Assembly: GCF_025499465.1 (NCBI RefSeq)
Contig: NZ_JAIMCA010000008.1
Coordinates: 1-64,000 of the forward strand
Origin: Allobosea sp. BH3
GTDB lineage: Bacteria > Pseudomonadota > Alphaproteobacteria > Rhizobiales > Beijerinckiaceae
Direction: 5' to 3'
DNA: 64,000 nt
Shown: positions 43,562 through 52,792 of the stretch, one piece after another
Layout of the letters: the number at the start of each line of letters is the position of its first letter
How positions within the stretch are numbered: position 1 is the stretch's first letter
The notes under the pieces: generated by a model
Database searches by the model: none
What the model was told of the DNA's origin: nothing
The model's input: only the letters and a program-made list of their open reading frames with translations
Translations under genes and position numbers: made by a program

Positions 43562-43653
43562 GCGCGTCCCAACGGACGCGGTCACGACGATCTACTTCGT
43601 CGTTATCGCATCGGATTTTTTCGAAAAGTGGAATCCACTTTTCGGTCCGATGC
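43562..43653. repeat. Extragenic palindromic cluster (cgaaaagtgga type), three hairpins
   Basis: Three stems lie in series: gcgtcc/ggacgc (43564-43579), acgacga/tcgtcgt (43584-43603) and a nested element 43608-43653 with outer gcatcgga/tccgatgc and inner CGAAAAGTGGA paired with TCCACTTTTCG around one base. This fits a dispersed extragenic repeat. It separates the RraA-type and SMP-30 genes and could attenuate transcription. Confidence 0.72.
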
Positions 43654-43765
43654 CATAGCCGGCCAGCTTGCAGAAGAGTCCGGCCCGGGCGACCGGGCCG
43701 CACGGAACGGTGCGACGCAACGACGTCGTGCCGCGATCAGTCACAACCAAATGGGAGGGAACAAC

Positions 43766-44854
43766 ATGGAGATGTCGCGCCGTCATCTGTTGGGGGGAGG
43801 GCTGGTTGCTGCCGGCTCGGCACTGGCAGGCACCGCTTTGGCACAAAGCTTTCCGTTCAAGCCGAACCAGCGCTATCCCGATCCCGCGGTCGAGATCCTG
43901 GATTCGAGCTTCGCGAAATACCGGATCTATTCGAGCACGGTCGAGCAGGTCGCCACGGGGATGCGCTGGGCCGAAGGGCCGGTCTATTTCCCTGAGGGGC
44001 GCTATGTCCTGCTGAGCGATATCCCCAACAACCGCATCATGAAATATGACGAGGTGAAGAACAGCTTCACCGTGTTCCGCGACGATGCGAACTACGCCAA
44101 CGGCAATGCCCGCGACCGCCAGGGCAGGCTGGTCACCTGCGAACATTCTGTGACGCGCCGCATCACCCGCACGGAGAAGAACGGCAAGATCACCGTGCTG
44201 GCAGACCGCTTCGACGGCAAGCGGCTCAACGCGCCCAACGACATCGTGGTCCGTTCCGACGATACGATCTGGTTCACCGACCCGCTCTTCGGCATCAACG
44301 GCGAATGGGAAGGCTCCCGCGCTAAGCCGGAGCAGGCGACCACGAATGTCTATCGCATCGGCCGGGACGGCAAGCTGACGGCGGTCATCACCGATCTGGT
44401 CAATCCGAACGGCATCGCCTTCTCGCCGGACGAGAAGAAGCTCTACGTGGTCGAATGGCGCGGCACGCCGAACCGTTCGATCTGGGGCTATGATGTCGAT
44501 GCCGACGGAAAGGTCTCGAACAAGGCCAAGATCGTCGATGCGGCTGATTTCGGTGCTCTCGACGGCTTCAAGGTCGACCGCGACGGCAATCTCTGGTGCG
44601 GCTATGGCAGCAACGGCGCGCTCAACGGCGAGGCGAGCGATGTCGGCGGGCGAAAGGTCTTCGGGCTGAGAGGCAAGCCGGAGGATCTCGACGGCGTCAT
44701 GGTGTTCAGCCCTGCGGGCAAGCCACTCGCCTTCATCCGCCTGCCCGAGCGCTGCGCCAATCTCTGCTTCGGAGGGCCGAAGGGCAACCGCCTCTACATG
44801 GCGAGCTCCCATTCGCTCTATTCGCTCTATGTCGAGGCTCACGGAGCGGTTTAG
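43766..44854 (+). CDS. Exported SMP-30/gluconolactonase-family lactonase
   Basis: SMP-30 proteins are six-bladed beta-propeller lactonases. 362 residues with a Tat-like signal (SRRHLLGGGLVAAGSALAG, cleaved after LAQ), so it acts in the periplasm. Propeller motifs: ATGMRWAEGPVYFPEGRYVL (metal Glu), RFDGKRLNAPNDIVVRSDDT (metal Asn), WFTDPLFGINGEWEG, LVNPNGIAFSPDEKKLYVVE (second Asn) and ALDGFKVDRDGNLWCGYGSN (metal Asp). All expected metal ligands appear present. ATG at 43766 follows GGGAGGG. It would open a sugar lactone before uptake by the binding protein of the same cluster. Confidence 0.92.
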   Translation: MEMSRRHLLGGGLVAAGSALAGTALAQSFPFKPNQRYPDPAVEILDSSFAKYRIYSSTVEQVATGMRWAEGPVYFPEGRYVLLSDIPNNRIMKYDEVKNSFTVFRDDANYANGNARDRQGRLVTCEHSVTRRITRTEKNGKITVLADRFDGKRLNAPNDIVVRSDDTIWFTDPLFGINGEWEGSRAKPEQATTNVYRIGRDGKLTAVITDLVNPNGIAFSPDEKKLYVVEWRGTPNRSIWGYDVDADGKVSNKAKIVDAADFGALDGFKVDRDGNLWCGYGSNGALNGEASDVGGRKVFGLRGKPEDLDGVMVFSPAGKPLAFIRLPERCANLCFGGPKGNRLYMASSHSLYSLYVEAHGAV

Positions 44855-44886
44855 CTGAGTCTCGTCAGAGCGTTGCGGCGCGGCGT

Positions 44887-45918
44887 TCAGGCCGCGCCGT
44901 AAAACGCTCGATACCATTCGACGAAGCGGGCGATGCCGGTTTCGATCGGCGTGTCCGGGTGGAAGTCCACCTTGGCCGTCAGGTCCGAGACATCGGCGTA
45001 GGTCGCCGGGACATCGCCGGGCTGGGCGGGCAGGTGGCGCTTGATGGCCTTGCGGCCGCAGGCCTGCTCGACCACCGCAATGAAGCGGTCAAGCGCGACC
45101 GGCGTGTGGTTGCCGATATTGTAGAGCCGCCATGGCGCGGAGGCGCTTGCAGGGTCTGGCGCGGCGGCGTCGAAAGTGGCGCTTGCGGTCGGCGGCTTGC
45201 CGGCGAGACGCACGATCGCCTCGCGGATGTCGTCGACATAGGTGAAGTCCCGGCTCATCTCGGATTCGGCATAGACCTCGATCGGCTGGCCTTCGAGGAT
45301 CGCCTTGGTGAACTTGAAATAGGCCATGTCCGGCCGGCCCCAGGGGCCGTAGACCGTGAAGAAGCGCAAGCCCGTGGTCGGGATGCCGTAAAGATGCGCG
45401 TAGGAATGGGCCATCAGCTCGTTGGCCCGCTTGGTCGCCGCATAGAGCGAGACGGGATGGTCGGCGCCGTCATGCTCCGAGAAGGGCACCTTGGCGTTGG
45501 CGCCGTAGACCGAACTCGACGAGGCATAGACGAGATGGCCCACCGGGTTGTGCCGGCAGGCCTCCAGGATCGAGAGGAAGCCGTCGAGATTGGCGTGGGC
45601 ATAGGCGCGGGGATTGTCGAGGGAATAGCGCACGCCGGCCTGTGCGGCGAGATGGATCACCACTTGTGGGCGAAAGCTGGCGAAGGCCGCCTGGACGCGG
45701 TCGTAATCGGCGATGTCCAGCTTCTCGAAGGAGAAGCCGTTGCGGGGCGTCAATCTGTCCAACCGGGCCTGCTTCAGCGCCGGGTCGTAATAGGGCGTCA
45801 GATTGTCGATGCCGAGGACGGTGACGCCGCTGTCGAGCAGGGCCTCGGTGACATGCAGGCCGACAAAGCCGGCGGCCCCGGTCACGATGGCGCGTTCGAA
45901 GGGCAAAGTCCGGTCCAA
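44887..45918 (-). CDS. UDP-glucuronate 4-epimerase-like SDR
   Basis: This is an extended short-chain dehydrogenase of 343 residues. It has the NAD motif GAAGFVGLHVTEALLDSG, DNLTPYYDPALKQARLDRLT, HLAAQAGVRYSLDNPRAYAH, and the catalytic YAATKRANELMAHSY (Tyr-Lys) after VYASSSSVYG. FFTVYGPWGRPDMAYFKFTK and SRDFTYVDDIREAI match UDP-glucuronate/galacturonate epimerases, which feed capsule or lipopolysaccharide synthesis. The start is TTG at 45918, with GGGGAAG upstream; no nearer ATG preserves the Rossmann motif. It converges with the lactonase gene. Confidence 0.88.
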   Translation of the reverse strand: MDRTLPFERAIVTGAAGFVGLHVTEALLDSGVTVLGIDNLTPYYDPALKQARLDRLTPRNGFSFEKLDIADYDRVQAAFASFRPQVVIHLAAQAGVRYSLDNPRAYAHANLDGFLSILEACRHNPVGHLVYASSSSVYGANAKVPFSEHDGADHPVSLYAATKRANELMAHSYAHLYGIPTTGLRFFTVYGPWGRPDMAYFKFTKAILEGQPIEVYAESEMSRDFTYVDDIREAIVRLAGKPPTASATFDAAAPDPASASAPWRLYNIGNHTPVALDRFIAVVEQACGRKAIKRHLPAQPGDVPATYADVSDLTAKVDFHPDTPIETGIARFVEWYRAFYGAA

Positions 45919-46160
45919 GCGCTTCCCCGCGGATCACGGGCGCGCGGCCCTTCCGTCCGGCGCCGGTAGTGGAACGCTTCGCCGGCTGTGGCAAGGGGTT
46001 TCCGGCCCTTGACCAGCCGCCCGCCCGCGCCGAGCCGTGCACATCTCGCGAGCGGGGACGACGAAATTTGCGTCTTGCAGGGAGCTTTTTGTGCCTCGCT
46101 GGGGCTTGGAGGAAGGGGGCCGCGCGTGCTTACCTCGGCCGTTCCTGAAAGGAAGCCTTG

Positions 46161-47660
46161 ATGTCGCCCCGCATCGCCTTCGGCGGTTTTCTCCACGAGA
46201 CGAATACGTTCGCGCCCAGCACCGCACCTCTGGAGGCCTTCCTGCATGGCGGCGGCTGGCCGGCGCTCTCCCGGGGCGAGGAGATCTATGCCGCGCTGAA
46301 GAACGTGAATATCGGCGCCTCCGGCTTCATCGAGAACGCCCGTGCGCGGGGCTGGGAGATGGTGCCGACGCTCTGGTGCATGGCCAGCCCCTCGGCCGAG
46401 GTCACGGCGGGGGCCTTCGAGACGCTGACCGACGAACTGGTGGAACGCATCAAGGCCGCGCTGCCGGTGGACGGCGTCTATCTCGATCTGCACGGCGCCA
46501 TGGTCGCGGAGAATCATCCCGACGGCGAGGGCGAGGTGCTGCGCCGGGTGCGCGCCGCAATCGGCCCCGATATCCCGCTCGTCTCGAGCCTCGACCTGCA
46601 TGGCAACATCACGCCGCTCATGATGGAGGCGGCTGACGCGCTCGTCGCCTACCGCACCTATCCGCATGTCGACGCGGCGCTGACCGGCAGCCGCGCGACC
46701 GATCTGCTCGCGAGCCTGCTCGGCACCAAGGCGCGGCCGGCCAAGGCCTTCCGGCAGGTACCCTATCTCATCCCCATCGCCTGGCAGGCGACCGCGATGG
46801 AACCCTGCAAGACGATCTATGCGGAGCTCGCGGCGCTGGAGAGCGAAGCGGTACCGACGCTCTCCTTCCTGCCCGGCTTTCCCGCCGCCGATTTCCCCGA
46901 TTGCGGCGCGACCGTGCTGGCCTATGGCGCGACGCAGGAGGATGCCGACCGGGCGGCCGATGCGATCTTCGCCCGTGTCATGGCGAGCGAGGAGGCCTTC
47001 AAGGGCAAGGTGTTCACGCCGGATGACGGGGTGAAGGAAGCGATCCGCCTTTCGCAGGGCGCGAGCAAGCCGATCGTGATCTCCGACACGCAGGACAATC
47101 CGGGCGCCGGCGGCAACTCCGACACGATGGGCATGGCCCATGCCCTCGTCGGCAACGGCGCCGAGCGCGCCGCCATCGGCGTCATCGTCGATCCGGCGGC
47201 GGCCGAGGCGGCGCATGCGGCGGGCGAGGGGGCGACGATCCGCGTCTCGCTCGGGGCCAAATCCGGCATTCCGGGCGATGCTCCGCTCGAAGCCGAGTTC
47301 GTGGTCGAGAAGCTCTCGGACGGGCGCTTCGTCGCGCCGGGGCCGTTCTATGGCGGCTCGCGCATCAATCTGGGCCCCAGCGCCTGCCTCAGGATCGGCG
47401 GGGTGCGCATCGTCATCGGCTCGCGCAAGGCGCAGATGGCCGATCAGGCGATGTATCGGCAGGTCGGCATCGAGCCGACCGAGCAGGCTATCCTCGTCAA
47501 CAAGAGCTCGGTGCATTTCCGCGCCGATTTCGAGCCGATCGCCGCGGCGATCCTCGTCTGCGCCGCGCCCGGCCCGATGCCGGTCGATCCCGCCTCGCTG
47601 CCCTGGCGGCGGCTGCGGCCCGGCCTTCGCACCTCGCCGCTCGGCACCGCCTTCGCCTGA
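46161..47660 (+). CDS. M81-family metallopeptidase (MlrC-like)
   Basis: M81 proteins are Zn peptidases related to microcystinase MlrC. 499 residues. The N-terminal domain begins RIAFGGFLHETNTFAPSTAP and holds the metal ligands: GVYLDLHGAMVAENHPDGEG, VSSLDLHGNITPLMMEAADA and YRTYPHVDAALTGSRATDLL. The C-terminal MlrC_C domain contains VISDTQDNPGAGGNSDTMGM and GAKSGIPGDAPLEAEFVVEK. ATG at 46161 after GAAAGGAAG. First of three hydrolase genes before a peptide ABC importer; probably an amide-bond hydrolase for imported peptides or amidated compounds. Confidence 0.9.
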   Translation: MSPRIAFGGFLHETNTFAPSTAPLEAFLHGGGWPALSRGEEIYAALKNVNIGASGFIENARARGWEMVPTLWCMASPSAEVTAGAFETLTDELVERIKAALPVDGVYLDLHGAMVAENHPDGEGEVLRRVRAAIGPDIPLVSSLDLHGNITPLMMEAADALVAYRTYPHVDAALTGSRATDLLASLLGTKARPAKAFRQVPYLIPIAWQATAMEPCKTIYAELAALESEAVPTLSFLPGFPAADFPDCGATVLAYGATQEDADRAADAIFARVMASEEAFKGKVFTPDDGVKEAIRLSQGASKPIVISDTQDNPGAGGNSDTMGMAHALVGNGAERAAIGVIVDPAAAEAAHAAGEGATIRVSLGAKSGIPGDAPLEAEFVVEKLSDGRFVAPGPFYGGSRINLGPSACLRIGGVRIVIGSRKAQMADQAMYRQVGIEPTEQAILVNKSSVHFRADFEPIAAAILVCAAPGPMPVDPASLPWRRLRPGLRTSPLGTAFA

Positions 47661-47680
47661 ATCACGCTTTCGGAGTTCCC

Positions 47681-48841
47681 ATGCCAGTCCTGCCGCAGAT
47701 CGAGTCCTTCAAGGACGACCTCACCGCGATCCGCCGCGATCTCCACGCCCATCCCGAGATCGGCTTCGAGGAGGTCCGCACCTCCGGCGTCGTCGCGGAG
47801 AAGTTGAGCGCCTGGGGCATCGAGGTGCATCGCGGCATCGGCAAGACCGGCGTCGTCGGCATCCTCCAAGGCACGGGTGGCCCCGGAAAGCGCATCGGCC
47901 TGCGGGCCGACATGGATGCGCTGCCGATCCAGGAAATCACGAACCTGCCCTGGCGCTCGACGATTCCCGACCGCATGCATGCCTGCGGCCATGACGGACA
48001 CACCTCCATGCTGCTCGGCGCGGCGCGCTATCTCGCCGAGAACCGCAACTTCAAGGGCACGGCGATCTTCGTCTTCCAGCCGGCGGAAGAAGGGCTCGGC
48101 GGCGCGCGCAGCATGATCGCCGAGAAGCTGTTCGAGCGCTTCCCTTGCGACGAGATCTACGGGCTGCACAACGCGCCCAATCTGGAACCCGGCCAGATCC
48201 AGGTCTTCCCGGGCCCCGCCATGGCGGGCGCCGATTTCTTCGACATCAAGATCACGGGCAAGGGCAGCCACGGAGCCATGCCGCATATGGGGCGTGATCC
48301 CGTCATCGCGGCGCTGACGCTGGCGGGTGCGCTGCAGACCATCGTCAGCCGCAACGCCGATCCGCGCGAGGCTGCCGTGCTCTCGATCACCAAGGTCCAT
48401 GCCGGCTCGGCCTATAACGTCATCCCGGAGGAAGCGGAGCTCGCCGGCACGATCCGCACCTTCTCCCAGGAGACCGGTGAGCTGGTGCGTGCCCGCATGC
48501 GCGAGATCGCGGCCGGCATTGCTGCGACCTTCGGTGTCACGGTCACGGTGGACATCCGCAACATCTTTGATGTGCTCGTGAACCATGAGGAGCAGTCCGA
48601 AGCCGCGGCGGCGGTGGCGGCCGAGATCGTCGGCGCGGAGAACGTGCTCACCGAACCCAAGCCGGTGATGGGCAGCGAGGATTTCGCCGACATGCTGCGC
48701 GTCGTTCCCGGCGCCTATGCCTGGGTCGGCCATGCCGGCAACGTGCCGGTGCACAACCCGGCCTATGTGCTCGACGACGGCATCCTGCCGGTGGGGGCGA
48801 GCCTGCTGGCGCGCCTCGTCGAGACGCGTGCGGCTGCGTGA
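47681..48841 (+). CDS. M20-family amidohydrolase (hippurate/N-acyl-amino-acid hydrolase type)
   Basis: This is a 386-residue zinc amidohydrolase that cleaves N-acyl amino acids. The M20D signatures are all visible: RRDLHAHPEIGFEEVRTSGV, GLRADMDALPIQEITNLPW, HACGHDGHTSMLLGAARYLA, VFQPAEEGLGGARSMIAEKL and GSHGAMPHMGRDPVIAALTL in the dimerisation domain, with AYNVIPEEAELAGTIRTFSQ. Metal ligands (Cys and His of ACGHDGH, Glu of PAEEG) are intact. The gap to the M81 gene is 20 bases. No signal peptide, so it is cytoplasmic. Confidence 0.93.
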   Translation: MPVLPQIESFKDDLTAIRRDLHAHPEIGFEEVRTSGVVAEKLSAWGIEVHRGIGKTGVVGILQGTGGPGKRIGLRADMDALPIQEITNLPWRSTIPDRMHACGHDGHTSMLLGAARYLAENRNFKGTAIFVFQPAEEGLGGARSMIAEKLFERFPCDEIYGLHNAPNLEPGQIQVFPGPAMAGADFFDIKITGKGSHGAMPHMGRDPVIAALTLAGALQTIVSRNADPREAAVLSITKVHAGSAYNVIPEEAELAGTIRTFSQETGELVRARMREIAAGIAATFGVTVTVDIRNIFDVLVNHEEQSEAAAAVAAEIVGAENVLTEPKPVMGSEDFADMLRVVPGAYAWVGHAGNVPVHNPAYVLDDGILPVGASLLARLVETRAAA

Positions 48842-48852
48842 GGATGGCCGAT

Positions 48853-49998
48853 ATGGACGTCAAGACGCTGCCGCTCGACACCGAAGCCCTGCTCGCCGGC
48901 CTGAAGCCCTGGATCGAGTGCGAAAGCCCGACCTTCGACTCCGCCGCCGTCAACCGGATGATGGACCTCGCCGCCGCCGAAACCGCGGCTGCAGGGGCGA
49001 CGATCACCCGCATTCCCGGCCCGGCCGGGCTCGGAGATTGCGTGCTGGGGGATTTCCCGCATCCGCGGCGTGGCGAGCCCGGCATCCTGGTGATGTCGCA
49101 TCTCGACACGGTGCATCCGGTCGGCACGCTTTCGAAGCTGCCCTTCCGCCGCGAGGGCACGCGCTGCTACGGGCCTGGCATCCTCGACATGAAGGGCGGC
49201 GCCTATGCCGGGCTGCAGGCGATCATCGCGCTCGCGAAGGCCGGCGTCGAGACGCCGCTTCCGGTCAGCGTGCTCTATACGAGCGATGAAGAGATCGGCA
49301 GCCCTGGCACGCGCGAGATCATCATGGAGGCGGCCCGCAAGCACCGCTTCATCCTGGTCCCGGAGCCCGGCCAGCCTGCGCAGGCCGGCGATAACGTCGT
49401 GACGGGCCGCTATGCCATCGCCCGCTTCAACCTGCTGGCGGAAGGCCGGCCGAGCCATGCCGGCTCGAAGCTGAAGGATGGGCGCTCGGCCATCAGCATG
49501 ATGGCGCGCCAGTTGCTCGCCATCGAGGCGATGACCGACGAGGACTGCACCTTCTCGGTCGGCGTCATCCAGGGCGGGCAGTGGGTCAATTGCGTGCCGA
49601 CGACCTGCCACGGCGAGGCGCTCAGCATGGCAAAACGACAGGCGGATCTCGACCGCGGCGTCGAGCGCATGCTGGCGCTGACGAGCCGCGACACGGACGG
49701 CACCGGCTTCACCGTGACGCGCGGCGTCACCCGCCCGGTCTGGGAGCCGGACGAGGCGACGCTGACGATGTACGGGCTCGCCCGCGAGATCGCAGCCGAG
49801 ATCGGCTGGGAGCTCGGCCATGTCTCGTCCGGCGGGGGCTCCGACGCGAACTTCACCGGCGCGGCCGGCATCCCGTCGCTCGACGGTCTCGGCGTGCTCG
49901 GCGCCGGCTATCACACGCTCGGCGAATATATCGAGATCGAGAGCCTGCCGCGGCGCATCCGCCTGCTCGCAGGCCTGCTCTCGCGCCTCTCCGCGTGA
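48853..49998 (+). CDS. M20-family peptidase (glutamate carboxypeptidase CPG2 type)
   Basis: This is a 381-residue zinc exopeptidase. Motifs: ILVMSHLDTVHPVGTLSKLP, YGPGILDMKGGAYAGLQAII (bridging Asp), VLYTSDEEIGSPGTREIIME (catalytic Glu pair), LVPEPGQPAQAGDNVVTGRY, and RPSHAGSKLKDGRSAISMMA in the dimerisation domain. SSGGGSDANFTGAAGIPSLD marks the C-terminal ligand region. ATG at 48853 is preferred (GAGG nine bases upstream); GTG at 48838, overlapping the previous stop, and ATG at 48844 are alternatives. Third hydrolase of cluster C, probably degrading imported peptides. Confidence 0.9.
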   Translation: MDVKTLPLDTEALLAGLKPWIECESPTFDSAAVNRMMDLAAAETAAAGATITRIPGPAGLGDCVLGDFPHPRRGEPGILVMSHLDTVHPVGTLSKLPFRREGTRCYGPGILDMKGGAYAGLQAIIALAKAGVETPLPVSVLYTSDEEIGSPGTREIIMEAARKHRFILVPEPGQPAQAGDNVVTGRYAIARFNLLAEGRPSHAGSKLKDGRSAISMMARQLLAIEAMTDEDCTFSVGVIQGGQWVNCVPTTCHGEALSMAKRQADLDRGVERMLALTSRDTDGTGFTVTRGVTRPVWEPDEATLTMYGLAREIAAEIGWELGHVSSGGGSDANFTGAAGIPSLDGLGVLGAGYHTLGEYIEIESLPRRIRLLAGLLSRLSA

Positions 49999-50011
49999 GC
50001 GATTGACACCC

Positions 50012-50030
50012 GCTCCCGTTTCGCGGGAGC
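50012..50030 (+). terminator. Hairpin between the M20 gene and the ABC binding-protein gene
   Basis: GCTCCCG pairs with CGGGAGC around TTTCG, 13 bases after the stop codon. No T run follows. It may partly uncouple the hydrolase genes from the ABC transporter, whose own promoter could lie in the remaining 150 bases. Confidence 0.5.
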
Positions 50031-50182
50031 CTCCCGACCATGGCACGGCGCCTGCATAGGCGCCGCCGCAACAGCAGGACAGGATCGGAGCGCCAAAAAG
50101 AACGACCGACAACAGCTCACGATTGGCAACATCACGATCAGCAAAGACGGGCCGCTCGACCGGCCAGAGGGGAGATCAGCTT

Positions 50183-51751
50183 ATGATGTCGCGTTGGACT
50201 ATCGCTACCGCAGCCGCGGCCCTGCTCGCAGGCAGCAGCATGGCGCAGGCGCAGACGACCATGAAGGTCGTGATGCATTCGGACGTGAAGATCGTCGATC
50301 CGATCTGGACGACCGCCTATATCGTCCGCAACCACGGCTACATGCTCTACGATACCCTGTTCTCGATGACCGAGAAGGGCGAGATCAAGCCGCAGATGGT
50401 CGACACCTTCACGGAGTCGCCCGACAAGCTGACCTACAAGTTCACCCTGCGCGACGGCCTGCTCTGGCATGACGGCAAGCCCGTCACCTCCGAGGACTGC
50501 ATCGCCTCGATCAAGCGCTGGGCGGCGAAGGACCCGGTCGGCCAGAAGCTGATGACCTTCGTCGACGCGATGACCGCCGACGACGCCAAGAGCTTCACCG
50601 TGAAGCTGAAGTCCCCGACCGGCCTGCTGATCTTCGGCCTGGGCAAGCCCTCGTCCAACGTGCCGTTCATGATGCCGAAGCGCGTGGCGGATACCGATCC
50701 CAACACGCAGATCTCGGAATTCATCGGCTCCGGCCCGTTCGTGCTCAAGACCGACGAGTGGAAGCCGGGTGACAAGATCGTCTACACCAAGTTCAAGGAC
50801 TACAAGCCGCGCTCCGAGCCGGCCGACGGCCTTTCCGGCGGCAAGGTCGTCAAGATCGACCGCATCGAGTGGCTCGCGGTCACCGACCAGCAGCAGGCGG
50901 TCAATGCGCTGCTCGCCGGCGAGATCGACATGGTCGAGCAGCCGGCCTTCGACCTGATCCCGCTGCTCAAGAGCGACAGCAAGATCAAGCTGTGGAACTA
51001 CAATCCGCTCGGCCTGCAGTACACGATGCGCTTCAACAGCACCCAGCCGCCCTTCGACAATGCGAAGGTGCGCCAGGCGGTGACCTATGCGCTCAACCAG
51101 AAGGACTTCCTGGAGGCCACTGTCGGCAACCCCGACTACTACCAGGAATGCAAGGCGATGTTTGTCTGCGGCTCGCCGCTCGCCACCGAGAAGGGCATGG
51201 ACGGGCTGCTGCAGTCCAACTTCAAGAAGTCGCAGGAACTGCTCAAGGAAGCCGGTTATGACGGCAAGCCGATCGTGCTGCTGCATTCGACCGATCTGCA
51301 GTCTCTGACCAATCTCGGCCCCGTCGCCAAGCAGCTGCTGGAGAAGGGCGGCTTCAAGGTCGATATGCAATCCTCCGACTGGCAGACGGTGGTCTCCCGC
51401 CGCGTCCGCAAGGACCCGGTGGACAAGGGCGGCTGGAACCTGATGCAGACCTCCTGGGTCTCGGCCGACATCCTGAACCCGGTCATGGCCGGCTTCTTCA
51501 ACGCGAGTTGCGACAAGGCGGGCTTCGGCTGGCCCTGCGACGAGAAGATGGAGAAGCTGCGCGACGACTTCGCCCGCGAGCCCGACCCGGCGAAGCAGAA
51601 GGCGATCGCCGAGGCGGTGCAGGTGCGCTGGGCCGAGTCGCCGACCCATGTCCATCTCGGCCAGTACAACGTGCCGATCGCCGCGCGCTCCAACATCACC
51701 GGCATCCTGACGGCGCCGGCCCCGGTGTTCTGGAACGTCGAGAAGAAGTGA
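50183..51751 (+). CDS. dppA: Peptide ABC transporter substrate-binding protein (SBP_bac_5, DppA-like)
   Basis: This periplasmic receptor of a Dpp/Opp-type importer has 522 residues. The signal peptide is RWTIATAAAALLAGSSMAQA. Family-5 motifs: VKIVDPIWTTAYIVRNHGYM, LYDTLFSMTEKGEIKPQMVD, KLTYKFTLRDGLLWHDGKPV and FDNAKVRQAVTYALNQKDFL. AGAGGGGAG precedes the ATG at 50183 (50186 possible). Two strong hairpins follow before the permease gene. Ligand class: peptides or other short polar compounds; the M81 and M20 genes support peptides. Confidence 0.93.
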   Translation: MMSRWTIATAAAALLAGSSMAQAQTTMKVVMHSDVKIVDPIWTTAYIVRNHGYMLYDTLFSMTEKGEIKPQMVDTFTESPDKLTYKFTLRDGLLWHDGKPVTSEDCIASIKRWAAKDPVGQKLMTFVDAMTADDAKSFTVKLKSPTGLLIFGLGKPSSNVPFMMPKRVADTDPNTQISEFIGSGPFVLKTDEWKPGDKIVYTKFKDYKPRSEPADGLSGGKVVKIDRIEWLAVTDQQQAVNALLAGEIDMVEQPAFDLIPLLKSDSKIKLWNYNPLGLQYTMRFNSTQPPFDNAKVRQAVTYALNQKDFLEATVGNPDYYQECKAMFVCGSPLATEKGMDGLLQSNFKKSQELLKEAGYDGKPIVLLHSTDLQSLTNLGPVAKQLLEKGGFKVDMQSSDWQTVVSRRVRKDPVDKGGWNLMQTSWVSADILNPVMAGFFNASCDKAGFGWPCDEKMEKLRDDFAREPDPAKQKAIAEAVQVRWAESPTHVHLGQYNVPIAARSNITGILTAPAPVFWNVEKK

Positions 51752-51758
51752 GGCGGCT

Positions 51759-51818
51759 GAGGCCGCCCGCGGGCGGCCTCGCAGGCTCGACCCGGCTCTC
51801 TGCAAAGAGAGAGCCGGG
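51759..51818 (+). promoter_or_regulatory. Tandem hairpins between binding-protein and permease genes
   Basis: The first is an 11-bp perfect palindrome arm (51759-51780, GAGGCCGCCCG with its complement, no loop bases). The second is an 11-bp stem, CCCGGCTCTCT at 51791-51801 with 51808-51818. They lie in the 99-base gap. This placement is typical of structures that stabilise the upstream binding-protein mRNA and reduce read-through into permease genes; the effect here is inferred. Confidence 0.6.
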
Positions 51819-51850
51819 CGGCCCAACGACATCACAATAAAGGACGCCTG

Positions 51851-52792
51851 ATGCTCGGCTACATCCTGAGGCGCCTCATCTCGGCGATCCCCGTGCTGGT
51901 GATCGTCGCGGTGCTGGTGTTCCTGATGCTGCGTTTCACGCCCGGCGACCCCGCCGCCGTGATCGCCGGTGATAACGCGACCTCCGAGCAGATCGCGCTG
52001 ATCCGCAACCGGCTGGGCCTCGACCAGCCGATCCTCACCCAGTTCACGATCTGGGCCGGCAACCTGCTGACCGGCAATCTCGGCGAGAGCTTCTTCTTCA
52101 AGAAGACGATCGTCGAGCTGATCTCGAGCCGGATCGAGCCGACATTGTCGCTCGCCTTCGCTACCATGCTGATCGCGATCTGCGTGGCGATCCCGCTCGG
52201 CGTGCTCGCCGCCTATAAGCACGGCTCCTGGATCGACCGCGTCGTGATGGGCTTCTCCGTGCTCGGCTTCTCGGTGCCGGTCTTCGTCATCGGCTACCTG
52301 ATGATCTATCTCTTCGCGATCACGCTCGGCTGGTTCCCTGTGCAGGGCTACCAGCCGCTTTCGCAGGGTTTCGCCGGCTATGCACAGCGGCTGGTGCTGC
52401 CGGCGCTGACACTCTCCGTCATCTACATCGCGCTGATCGCCCGCATGACCCGCGCCAGCGTGCTCGAGGTGTTGAACGAGGACTATATCCGCACCGCCCG
52501 CGCCAAGGGGCAGGTGGAACGGAAGATCCTGTTCCGCCACGCGCTCAAGAATGCGGCCGTGCCAATCGTCACCGTCGTCGGCATCGGCATCGCCCTGCTG
52601 ATCGGCGGGGTGGTCGTGACGGAGAGCGTCTTCGCGATCCCCGGCCTCGGGCGCCTCACCGTCGATGCCGTGCTGGCGCGCGACTATCCCACCATCCAGG
52701 CCGTGATCCTGCTGTTCTCCGGCGTCTATGTCGGCATCAACCTGCTGATCGACCTCGCCTACAGCCTGTTCGATCCGAGGATCAGATATTGA
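51851..52792 (+). CDS. dppB: Peptide ABC transporter permease (DppB-like)
   Basis: This is an inner-membrane permease of 313 residues with six helices. It begins MLGYILRRLISAIPVLVIVA. It has GDPAAVIAGDNATSEQIALI and GNLGESFFFKKTIVELISSR in the periplasmic loop. The EAA loop that docks the ATPase is TARAKGQVERKILFRHALKN, followed by VTESVFAIPGLGRLTVDAVL. Spacing and order are those of a Dpp operon. Stop overlaps the next start. Confidence 0.94.
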   Translation: MLGYILRRLISAIPVLVIVAVLVFLMLRFTPGDPAAVIAGDNATSEQIALIRNRLGLDQPILTQFTIWAGNLLTGNLGESFFFKKTIVELISSRIEPTLSLAFATMLIAICVAIPLGVLAAYKHGSWIDRVVMGFSVLGFSVPVFVIGYLMIYLFAITLGWFPVQGYQPLSQGFAGYAQRLVLPALTLSVIYIALIARMTRASVLEVLNEDYIRTARAKGQVERKILFRHALKNAAVPIVTVVGIGIALLIGGVVVTESVFAIPGLGRLTVDAVLARDYPTIQAVILLFSGVYVGINLLIDLAYSLFDPRIRY

